A stretch of 10,436 nucleotides of DNA from the NCBI GenBank assembly GCA_031262125.1, contig JAISII010000095.1, positions 1-10,436 on the forward strand. Direction: 5' to 3'. The translations under genes and the position numbers were made by a program. The DNA is from Oscillospiraceae bacterium (GTDB taxonomy: Bacteria; Bacillota; Clostridia; Oscillospirales; Acutalibacteraceae). Below, in pieces: positions 4,976 through 10,436 of the stretch; the stretch's first letter is position 1, and every line of letters starts with the position of its first letter. The notes beneath the pieces were generated by a model, which was given only the letters and a program-made list of their open reading frames with translations, was not told the origin of the DNA and did no database searches.

Positions 4976-5770
4976 TTAGCTCAAGCTTGCAGCATAAGTT
5001 GCCAAATTGGTATTAACAATGCAATCACCCAATGCACTGAAGGGTGCAGTAAGCAACCAATAGTCGCCCTCGGCGTGGGTTTTGTCGCCCAAATAGAGGG
5101 TTAAACCAGCTTCCGAGAGGTAATATTCGGTTTCAAGCTCTTTAGCATTAACAATATACTTTTGATTCAAAGCTTCCGAAACTGAACTATAATCAATATT
5201 TTCAGGTTGCTCTACGTTAGTAAATTCAAAAACACCATTGGCAATAGCGGTACCTAATTTGTCCAAATCAAAAAATTCTGTAATTCCCATTGCTTCGGTT
5301 TTGGTGCCGGTTAAATCAAGAGTTGTGAATGTTACCGAAGATGTAGGATATGCTGCACCGACTGTTGTAACCGTACATATTTCACCAACGCTTAAATAGT
5401 AGTTGCCCATTACCTCGTTGCCAACAATAGAATAGTCGCTTTCGGCAACAGAAGTAACATCCGGGTCGCTATTAACAAGCGACCATGTGCCAAAAGTTTT
5501 TAAAGTTTCGTTATACTGGTTTTGCAGGTCAAAATAATCCAGTGTGCCGATAACTACGTATTCGGCAGAGGATTCGCCTTTGGTTTCGGTTTCTATTTGA
5601 ATTTGCAATTGATTGTTAAGCGGTTCTACATGGTCTGCCGCCTCAGTTGGTGCTTCTGTTGTTGGTGCGGGAGTTGTTTGCGGTGCCTCAGTTGTGCTGC
5701 CTTGGCAGCCTGCAAAAGCAACCAGCACTAACATTGTGCAAATAATTGTGCATAAAACTTTTTTAAACAT
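4976..5770 (-). CDS. Secreted lipoprotein of unknown function
   Basis: A 264-residue protein with a lipoprotein signal peptide: basic start MFKK, hydrophobic core to residue 20 and lipobox AFAGC with the lipidated cysteine at 22 (Phe at -3 is slightly unusual). Next comes a Thr/Pro/Glu/Ala-rich tether (about 25-45) that would span the cell wall, then a soluble domain of about 210 residues. I do not recognise the domain firmly. The segment YYLSEAGLTLYLG with its following lines (216-250) resembles the end of DUF3298/RsiV-like domains, but this is weak. There are few cysteines and no catalytic motif I can point to. ATG 5770 follows AAGGAGA by seven bases. It lies 100 bases downstream of tuf on the same strand, between two terminators, so it is probably its own transcription unit with possible read-through from tuf. 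Confidence 0.85.
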   Translation of the reverse strand: MFKKVLCTIICTMLVLVAFAGCQGSTTEAPQTTPAPTTEAPTEAADHVEPLNNQLQIQIETETKGESSAEYVVIGTLDYFDLQNQYNETLKTFGTWSLVNSDPDVTSVAESDYSIVGNEVMGNYYLSVGEICTVTTVGAAYPTSSVTFTTLDLTGTKTEAMGITEFFDLDKLGTAIANGVFEFTNVEQPENIDYSSVSEALNQKYIVNAKELETEYYLSEAGLTLYLGDKTHAEGDYWLLTAPFSALGDCIVNTNLATYAASLS

Positions 5771-5807
5771 TTTTGTTTCTCCTTAAATTTAGTGTTTAAA
5801 TTCTCAA

Positions 5808-5836
5808 AATATATTTGATATATATAAAACCCCCAA
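5808..5836 (-). promoter_or_regulatory. Weak candidate promoter of the lipoprotein gene
   Basis: Minus strand TTGGGG (5831-5836; only TTG fits), 17 bases, TATATT (5808-5813; 5/6). The -35 overlaps the stem of the tuf terminator. Nothing better is visible in the 100-base gap, so read-through from tuf is an alternative. Confidence 0.3.
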
Positions 5837-5854
5837 CAAAAAGCTGAGGGTTTT
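5821..5854 (-). terminator. Intrinsic terminator after tuf (end of the str cluster)
   Basis: In minus-strand RNA the arms 5845-5854 and 5826-5835 form a 10-bp stem with one U-G wobble and a 9-base loop. The 3' arm ends in UUUU and is followed by AUAUA. It starts 16 bases past the tuf stop codon. The modest U tract suggests incomplete termination. Confidence 0.7.
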
Positions 5855-5870
5855 AATAACAATGGGTTAA

Positions 5871-7073
5871 TTATTCTGCAACAGAAATAACAGCACCCGA
5901 ACCTACAGTTCTGCCGCCTTCACGGATAGCAAAACGCAGACCAACTTCGATAGCGATTGGTGTGATAAGCTCAACATCCATCTCTACGTTGTCGCCGGGA
6001 ACGCACATTTCTACACCCTCGGGGAGTGTGATTGTGCCTGTAACGTCAGTTGTTCTAAAATAGAACTGGGGACGGTAGTTGTTGAAGAAAGGTGTATGAC
6101 GACCGCCTTCGTCTTTAGTAAGAACATAAACCTGACCACGGAATTTTGTATGAGGTTTGATGGAACCGGGTTTAGCCAGAACCTGACCACGCTCGATTTC
6201 GGTTCTTTGAACACCACGGAGCAGAACGCCTACGTTGTCGCCTGCTTCTGCATAATCAAGTGATTTACGGAACATTTCAAGACCTGTAACAACAACAGAA
6301 CGGCTCTCGTCGCTAAGACCAACGATTTCTACGTTTTCGCCGGTTTTAACTTGACCACGCTCTACACGGCCTGTGGCAACAGTGCCGCGGCCTGTGATTG
6401 TGAAAACGTCTTCAACAGGCATAAGGAAGGGCAGGTCAGCTTTACGCTCGGGAGTAGGAATGAAGCTGTCTACAGCAGCCATAAGCTCGTGAATGCAAGC
6501 ATACTCGGGAGCAGATGCATCTTTGCTTGTGCTGTTAAGTGCCAAATAAGCAGAACCTTTAACAACAGGAGTGTCGTCGCCAGGGAACTCATACTCAGAA
6601 AGCAGGTCACGGATTTCCATCTCAACCAACTCGATAAGTTCGGGGTCGTCTACTTGGTCGGTTTTGTTCATAAATACAACGATGTGCGGAACGCCAACCT
6701 GACGTGAAAGCAGGATGTGCTCACGTGTTTGGGGCATAGGACCGTCGGCAGCCGAAACAACCAGAATAGCACCGTCCATCTGAGCAGCACCGGTAATCAT
6801 GTTTTTAACAGAGTCGGCGTGCCCGGGGCAGTCTACGTGTGCATAGTGGCGTTGTTCTGTCTGATACTCAACGTGAGCTGTGTTGATTGTAATACCACGC
6901 TCTCTTTCTTCTGGAGCCTTATCGATATTAGCGTAATCTACGAACTCTGCGTCGCCCTCTAAATTGAGAACCTTTGTGATAGCTGCTGTGAGTGTGGTTT
7001 TACCATGGTCAACGTGACCGATGGTACCAATATTAACGTGCGGTTTTGTTCTTTCAAACTTTGCTCTTGCCAT
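5871..7073 (-). CDS. tuf: Elongation factor Tu
   Basis: EF-Tu carries aminoacyl-tRNA to the ribosome as a GTP complex. The 400-residue protein shows G1 GHVDHGKT (19-26), the switch I RGITINTAH (59-67), G3 DCPGH (81-85, with catalytic His85), G4 NKTD (136-139) and G5 region GSAYLAL (173-179), then domains 2 and 3 ending GGRTVGSGAVISVAE. Most bacteria have NKCD or NKVD at G4 and GSALKAL at G5; these are mild variants. Residues of the classic kirromycin contact region, such as Q125 and the PIA of domain 3, look wild type. I chose ATG 7073 because it gives the family N-terminus MARAKFERTKPH and has AAGGAGGA ten bases upstream. The frame stays open for 32 codons further upstream, but that is leader. 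It is last in the str cluster, with its own promoter in the 165-base gap after fusA. Confidence 0.98.
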   Translation of the reverse strand: MARAKFERTKPHVNIGTIGHVDHGKTTLTAAITKVLNLEGDAEFVDYANIDKAPEERERGITINTAHVEYQTEQRHYAHVDCPGHADSVKNMITGAAQMDGAILVVSAADGPMPQTREHILLSRQVGVPHIVVFMNKTDQVDDPELIELVEMEIRDLLSEYEFPGDDTPVVKGSAYLALNSTSKDASAPEYACIHELMAAVDSFIPTPERKADLPFLMPVEDVFTITGRGTVATGRVERGQVKTGENVEIVGLSDESRSVVVTGLEMFRKSLDYAEAGDNVGVLLRGVQRTEIERGQVLAKPGSIKPHTKFRGQVYVLTKDEGGRHTPFFNNYRPQFYFRTTDVTGTITLPEGVEMCVPGDNVEMDVELITPIAIEVGLRFAIREGGRTVGSGAVISVAE

Positions 7074-7083
7074 AGTAGGAAAA

Positions 7084-7091
7084 TCCTCCTT
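7084..7091 (-). promoter_or_regulatory. Ribosome binding site fixing the tuf start
   Basis: AAGGAGGA on the minus strand, ten bases before ATG 7073. It rules out the in-frame upstream ATG at 7169, which has no ribosome site. Confidence 0.85.
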
Positions 7092-7142
7092 AAAGTTTTT
7101 TAAAAATCTTTTTTTATTTGTTTTTGTTTGAATATAACCTTT

Positions 7143-7167
7143 GTTACCGAATATTTTAAGCGGTAAC
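7143..7167 (-). promoter_or_regulatory. Hairpin in the tuf leader
   Basis: Perfect 7-bp arms GTTACCG and CGGTAAC with an 11-base loop, about 20-45 bases downstream of the predicted tuf start site and about 50 bases before the ribosome site. It has no U tract and so is not an intrinsic terminator. It may stabilise or process the highly expressed tuf mRNA; function is inferred only. Confidence 0.45.
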
Positions 7168-7192
7168 ATAAGAATAATTCAGTAATGTAGCT

Positions 7193-7221
7193 ATTCTATC
7201 AACTTTTTTTAAAAAAATCAA
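7193..7221 (-). promoter_or_regulatory. Internal promoter driving tuf
   Basis: Minus strand TTGATT (7216-7221), 17-base spacer made largely of T and A tracts, then TAGAAT (7193-7198). It lies just after the fusA stop codon. Predicted start near 7186 gives a leader of about 113 bases. No terminator is visible between fusA and this promoter, so tuf probably also receives str-operon transcription. Confidence 0.65.
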
Positions 7222-7238
7222 TAGTTTTTGCAATAATT

Positions 7239-9317
7239 TTAATCTTTTTTGCTGCGTTCGCTCATAATCTTCTCAGAAATGCTCTTTGGAACCTCTGCAT
7301 AGTGGCTTGGTTCCATAACATACTGACCACGTCCCTGTGTTTTTGAACGCATATCGGTAGCATAACCGAACATTTCGGAAAGCGGAACGTTTGCAACAAT
7401 TCGCTGTGCACCGTTCTCGGCTGTCATGCCCTGAATCATACCACGGCGTGAGTTAAGGTCGCCCATAACGTCGCCCATATATTCTTCGGGAACAATAACA
7501 GTTACCTTCATAATAGGTTCAAGCAGAACCGGGTCGGCTTTTTTCATAGCAGATTTAAATGCGATAGAACCAGCAATTTTAAACGCCATTTCCGAAGAGT
7601 CAACCTCGTGGTACGAACCGTCGAACAGTGTGGCTTTAACGTCAACTACGTTGTAGCCTGCTAAAACACCCGAAAGCATTGCACCCTGAATACCGTGGTC
7701 AACAGCGGGAATGTATTCTTTTGGAATTACACCGCCGACAATGTTGTTAACAAACTCATAACCTTTGGTCGGGTTAGGCTCAACAGTAATTTTAACATGA
7801 CCGTATTGACCTTTACCGCCGGACTGACGTGCGTATTTTTCATCAACAGTAGCAGAAGTGCGTATAGTTTCTTTATAAGCAACCTGCGGTTTGCCGATGT
7901 TTGCTTCTACTTTAAATTCACGCAGAAGTCTGTCTACGATAATTTCAAGGTGAAGCTCGCCCATACCTGCAATAATAGTCTGCCCTGTTTCCTCGTCGGT
8001 ATAAGCCATAAAGGTGGGGTCTTCCTCTGCAAGCTTTGCAAGAGCAATACCCATCTTTTCTTGCCCGGCCTTTGTTTTAGGCTCAATAGCAACACGGATA
8101 ACCGGTTCGGGGAACTCCATAGACTCTAAAATTACGGGACTTTTGGGGTCGCACAAGGTGTCGCCCGTGGTGGTGTTTTTAAGACCTACTGCTGCGGCAA
8201 TATCGCCTGCGTAGCAGATGTCGATGTCTTTACGGTCGTTGGCGTGCATTTGCAAAATACGGCCTATACGTTCGTTATTATCTTTAGTAGAATTATAAAC
8301 GGTAGAACCGGCACTTACAAAGCCCGAATATACACGGAAGAAGCACAGCTTGCCAACATAGGGGTCGGTAGCAATTTTAAACGCCAGTGCCGAAAACGGC
8401 TCTTCGTCGGAAGAATGGCGTTCCATTTCCTCTTCGGTTTCGGGGTCAACGCCCTTAATAGATGCAACGTCCGTAGGAGCGGGCATATAGTCGACAATAG
8501 CATCCAAAAGCTTTTGAACGCCCTTGTTGCGGTATGATGTTCCGCAGGTTACGGGAACCATTGCGTTTGCTATTGTAGCTTTGCGGATTGTTGCACGCAT
8601 TTCGTCTTCGGTAATTTCCTCACCGCCGAAATACTTTTCCATTAAAGCTTCATCCTGCTCGGCAACCGACTCAATAAGCTCATCACGGTATTTTTGTGCA
8701 ATTTCTTTCATATCGTCCGGAATTTCTTCTTGGCGATAATCTTTGCCCAAATCGTCGTAATAAACCTCGGCCTTCATAGTTACGAGGTCGATAATACCCT
8801 TAAAGGTGTCCTCGCTGCCTATGGGGAGCTGAATGGGAACAGCATTTGCTTTTAATCTGTCTTTAACCATCTGCACAACACGGTAAAAATCAGCACCCAT
8901 AATGTCCATCTTGTTTACATAAATCATTCTGGGAACTTTATAGTTATCGGCTTGACGCCAAACGGTTTCGGATTGAGGCTCTACGCCCCCTTTTGCACAC
9001 ATTACGGTAACAGAGCCGTCTAAAACACGGAGCGAACGCTCAACTTCAACGGTAAAATCAACGTGTCCCGGCGTATCGATAATATTAACACGATGGTCAC
9101 GCCAAAAGCATGTTGTAGCAGCCGAGGTGATTGTAATGCCTCTTTCCTGCTCCTGAACCATCCAGTCCATAGTAGCGGCACCGTCGTGAACCTCGCCGAT
9201 TTTGTGGCTGATACCTGTATAGAACAAAATACGTTCTGTGGTTGTTGTTTTACCGGCATCAATATGTGCCATAATGCCGATATTACGTGTCATTTCTAAA
9301 GAAACTTGCCTTGCCAT
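7239..9317 (-). CDS. fusA: Elongation factor G
   Basis: EF-G drives GTP-dependent translocation of tRNA and mRNA on the ribosome and helps ribosome recycling. The 692-residue protein has G1 AHIDAGKT (17-24), the switch I region ending QERGITI (57-63), G3 DTPGH (81-85), G4 NKMD (135-138), the CAKGGVEPQSE stretch (107-117), domain II from about 305, the domain III GMGELHLEI segment (451-459), domain IV with QSGGKGQYGHV (498-508) and domain V with LNSRRGMIQGM (621-631). Length and all motifs are normal, with the -AGKT P-loop typical of true EF-G rather than the RF3 or tetracycline-protection types. ATG 9317 is preceded by AAGAAGGAG with a rather long 12-base spacing. It lies 45 bases after rpsG and before tuf, the standard str order. 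Confidence 0.98.
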   Translation of the reverse strand: MARQVSLEMTRNIGIMAHIDAGKTTTTERILFYTGISHKIGEVHDGAATMDWMVQEQERGITITSAATTCFWRDHRVNIIDTPGHVDFTVEVERSLRVLDGSVTVMCAKGGVEPQSETVWRQADNYKVPRMIYVNKMDIMGADFYRVVQMVKDRLKANAVPIQLPIGSEDTFKGIIDLVTMKAEVYYDDLGKDYRQEEIPDDMKEIAQKYRDELIESVAEQDEALMEKYFGGEEITEDEMRATIRKATIANAMVPVTCGTSYRNKGVQKLLDAIVDYMPAPTDVASIKGVDPETEEEMERHSSDEEPFSALAFKIATDPYVGKLCFFRVYSGFVSAGSTVYNSTKDNNERIGRILQMHANDRKDIDICYAGDIAAAVGLKNTTTGDTLCDPKSPVILESMEFPEPVIRVAIEPKTKAGQEKMGIALAKLAEEDPTFMAYTDEETGQTIIAGMGELHLEIIVDRLLREFKVEANIGKPQVAYKETIRTSATVDEKYARQSGGKGQYGHVKITVEPNPTKGYEFVNNIVGGVIPKEYIPAVDHGIQGAMLSGVLAGYNVVDVKATLFDGSYHEVDSSEMAFKIAGSIAFKSAMKKADPVLLEPIMKVTVIVPEEYMGDVMGDLNSRRGMIQGMTAENGAQRIVANVPLSEMFGYATDMRSKTQGRGQYVMEPSHYAEVPKSISEKIMSERSKKD

Positions 9318-9362
9318 ATTAAAAATATACTCCTTCTTAATAACTAAGCACTACAGAGAAAA

Positions 9363-9833
9363 TTACCATCTGTAATGTGCAAACGCTTTATTTGCTTCTG
9401 CCATTTTATGTGTGTCGTCACGCTTCTTGGCAGAACCGCCTGTGCCGTTTACAGCATCAAGAATTTCGCCTGCAAGTCTTTCCTTCATTGTTTTTTCGCT
9501 TCTTAGTCTTGAGTAGTTGGATAACCAACGCAAGCCCAATGTCTGACGCCTTGCGGGGCGTACGTCCATAGGCACTTGGTAGGTGGCACCGCCCACACGG
9601 CGAGCCTTAACCTCCAGCAACGGCATAACATTTTCCATTGCTGCCTCAAACTGCTCCAGCGGATCCTTGCCTGTTTTCTCTCTAATAATATCAAAAGCAC
9701 CATACACAATTTTTTGTGCTACACCACGTTTGCCGTCATACATAATGCTGTTTATCAAACGGGTTACGAGCTTTGAATTATAAAGCGGGTCAGCAAGAAC
9801 ATCACGCTTTGCTATTTGGCCTCTTCTTGGCAT
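9363..9833 (-). CDS. rpsG: 30S ribosomal protein S7
   Basis: S7 nucleates assembly of the 30S head by binding the 3' major domain of 16S rRNA, and contacts the E site. The 156-residue product starting MPRRGQIAKRDVL is the usual length for bacterial S7, with the conserved RVGGATYQVPMDVRP segment (about 78-92) and the C-terminal HKMAEANKAFAHYRW. I chose ATG 9833: AAGGAGGG lies seven bases upstream, and the 24-codon in-frame extension to a GTG at 9905 has no ribosome site or family match. In E. coli S7 also represses its own operon by binding the rpsL-rpsG gap; the equivalent gap here is 165 bases and contains a hairpin. Confidence 0.98.
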   Translation of the reverse strand: MPRRGQIAKRDVLADPLYNSKLVTRLINSIMYDGKRGVAQKIVYGAFDIIREKTGKDPLEQFEAAMENVMPLLEVKARRVGGATYQVPMDVRPARRQTLGLRWLSNYSRLRSEKTMKERLAGEILDAVNGTGGSAKKRDDTHKMAEANKAFAHYRW

Positions 9834-9877
9834 TTTTCTTCCCTCCTTCTTAATGGATAGAAATCTTCGGTACTCAT
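9812..9877 (-). other. Possible 21-codon upstream reading frame overlapping the rpsG start
   Basis: ATG 9877 is preceded by AGGAGGG at an 11-base spacing. The frame begins MSTEDFYPLRRR and ends at TAG 9812-9814, inside rpsG in another frame. It runs through the rpsG ribosome site. The upstream ribosome site is itself part of a hairpin. It may be chance; if translated, it could couple to or interfere with rpsG initiation. Confidence 0.25.
9841..9848 (-). promoter_or_regulatory. Ribosome binding site fixing the rpsG start
   Basis: AAGGAGGG on the minus strand, seven bases before ATG 9833, decides against the upstream in-frame GTG. Confidence 0.85.
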
Positions 9878-9892
9878 GAGGGTATAGCCCTC
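9878..9892 (-). promoter_or_regulatory. Hairpin in the rpsL-rpsG gap masking an AGGAGGG sequence
   Basis: GAGGG and CCCTC arms of 5 bp around a CTATA loop. The 5' arm contains most of the AGGAGGG in front of the possible upstream reading frame. Position corresponds to the S7 autoregulatory region of E. coli, but no sequence similarity to that site is claimed. Confidence 0.4.
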
Positions 9893-9927
9893 CTGCAAAA
9901 CGCACAACAAAAAACCATACATAAATA

Positions 9928-9957
9928 TATATAATTAACTGCGTGCATATTTTGCAA
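9928..9957 (-). promoter_or_regulatory. Weak candidate internal promoter between rpsL and rpsG
   Basis: Minus strand TTGCAA (9952-9957), 18 bases, TATATA (9928-9933), both 4/6 to consensus. The surrounding alternating TA sequence makes chance matches likely. Confidence 0.2.
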
Positions 9958-9998
9958 CCAGTGATTTGCTTTTTTTGTTTTTAGCTTTTTAGTAAAGC

Positions 9999-10421
9999 TT
10001 ACTTTTTACCGGCCTTTGGCCTTTTTGCACCATATTTTGAGCGAGCCTGCATACGTTTTGCAACGCCTTGGGCATCAAGTGTGCCACGGATGATGTGGTA
10101 ACGCACACCGGGCAAGTCTTTTACACGACCGCCACGAATAAGCACAACGCTATGCTCCTGCAAATTATGGCCAACCCCGGGGATGTAAGAACTAACCTCG
10201 ATACCGTTGCTTAAACGAACACGGGCAATCTTACGCAAAGCAGAGTTAGGCTTCTTTGGTGTAGCAGTTTTAACGGCTGTGCAAACGCCACGTTTTTGCG
10301 GTGAGTTTTGGTCGATAGCACGGCGTTTTTTGCTGTTCCAGCCCTTTAACAGAGCGGGGGCTTTCGCCTTCTTTTCCGAAACCTCTCTCCCTTTTCTAAC
10401 CAATTGGTTAAAGGTAGGCAT
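9999..10421 (-). CDS. rpsL: 30S ribosomal protein S12
   Basis: S12 sits at the decoding centre and controls accuracy of codon reading. The 140-residue product has the Gram-positive N-terminal form (13 residues longer than E. coli before the core), TPKKPNSALRK (54-64) with K56 equivalent to E. coli K43, and RGGRVKDLPGVRYH (96-109) with K101 equivalent to K88. Both streptomycin-relevant lysines are wild type, so no rpsL-type resistance is expected. The C-terminus RSKYGAKRP is canonical. ATG 10421 is preceded by GAAAGGAG at 10429-10436, cut by the window edge. It is the first visible gene of the str cluster; its promoter and any rpoC upstream lie outside. The stop codon overlaps one arm of a small AGCTTT/AAAGCT hairpin (9983-9999). 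Confidence 0.98.
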   Translation of the reverse strand: MPTFNQLVRKGREVSEKKAKAPALLKGWNSKKRRAIDQNSPQKRGVCTAVKTATPKKPNSALRKIARVRLSNGIEVSSYIPGVGHNLQEHSVVLIRGGRVKDLPGVRYHIIRGTLDAQGVAKRMQARSKYGAKRPKAGKK

Positions 10422-10436
10422 ATTTTATCTCCTTTC

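Noticed and set aside
6649..6672. EF-Tu G4 variant NKTD as a sign of a specialised or resistance EF-Tu
   Set aside because: The third position of NKxD varies naturally among bacteria and the residues tied to elfamycin resistance look wild type.
5871..7169. In-frame tuf extension starting at ATG 7169 (32 extra residues)
   Set aside because: No ribosome site at 7169, lysine-rich non-family sequence, and a strong AAGGAGGA in front of ATG 7073, which gives the canonical EF-Tu N-terminus.
9363..9905. In-frame rpsG extension to a GTG at 9905
   Set aside because: S7 begins MPRRGQ at 9833 with an ideal ribosome site and normal length; the extension lacks a ribosome site.
10100..10260. Streptomycin-resistance substitutions in rpsL
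   Set aside because: Both lysines equivalent to E. coli K43 and K88 are present.

Overview
The window reads as chromosomal DNA of a Gram-positive, Clostridia-like (low-to-mid GC Firmicutes) bacterium. Evidence: strong AAGGAGG-type ribosome sites, the Gram-positive N-terminal insertion in ribosomal protein S12, the str-operon order rpsL-rpsG-fusA-tuf, a clostridial-style RadC and PyrE, and a lipoprotein with a Thr/Pro/Glu-rich tether. The closest relative cannot be named from sequence alone; an Oscillospirales-like gut anaerobe is my best inference.

Layout from right to left, because seven housekeeping genes and one lipoprotein gene all lie on the minus strand: rpsL (S12), a 165-base gap holding a hairpin and a possible short upstream reading frame, rpsG (S7), fusA (EF-G), then tuf (EF-Tu) with its own promoter, leader hairpin and terminator. 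Next come an uncharacterised secreted lipoprotein with its own terminator, then pyrE with a strong sigma-A-type promoter, radC (JAMM-domain protein) and the N-terminal 426 codons of uvrB, which runs off the left edge.

The exception is one plus-strand unit at about 2900-4870. It is an AT-rich gene for an adenylate-forming (acyl-CoA synthetase/AMP-binding) enzyme with its own extended -10 promoter and strong terminator. The unit is bracketed by two copies of a 30-bp direct repeat (28/30 identical), which suggests a module inserted between the lipoprotein gene and pyrE. Its reading frame is broken at an uninterrupted run of 14 G in an otherwise AT-rich gene. Tract lengths of 12 or 15 restore a complete enzyme of 588-589 residues; 13 or 14 truncate it. 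This is the most interesting observation: either a slipped-strand phase-variation switch or a homopolymer sequencing error.

Functionally, the right half is the translation-elongation str cluster and the left half is pyrimidine salvage/synthesis (pyrE) plus DNA maintenance (radC, uvrB). Several candidate control elements are visible: an inverted repeat over the pyrE start site, a 16-bp perfect palindrome over the radC -10 box, an extended -10 seven bases from the uvrB ATG (possible leaderless mRNA), and the rpsL-rpsG gap, the place where S7 autoregulates in E. coli. I see no tRNA, rRNA, CRISPR array or insertion-sequence transposase. The largest non-coding stretch is under 300 bases.
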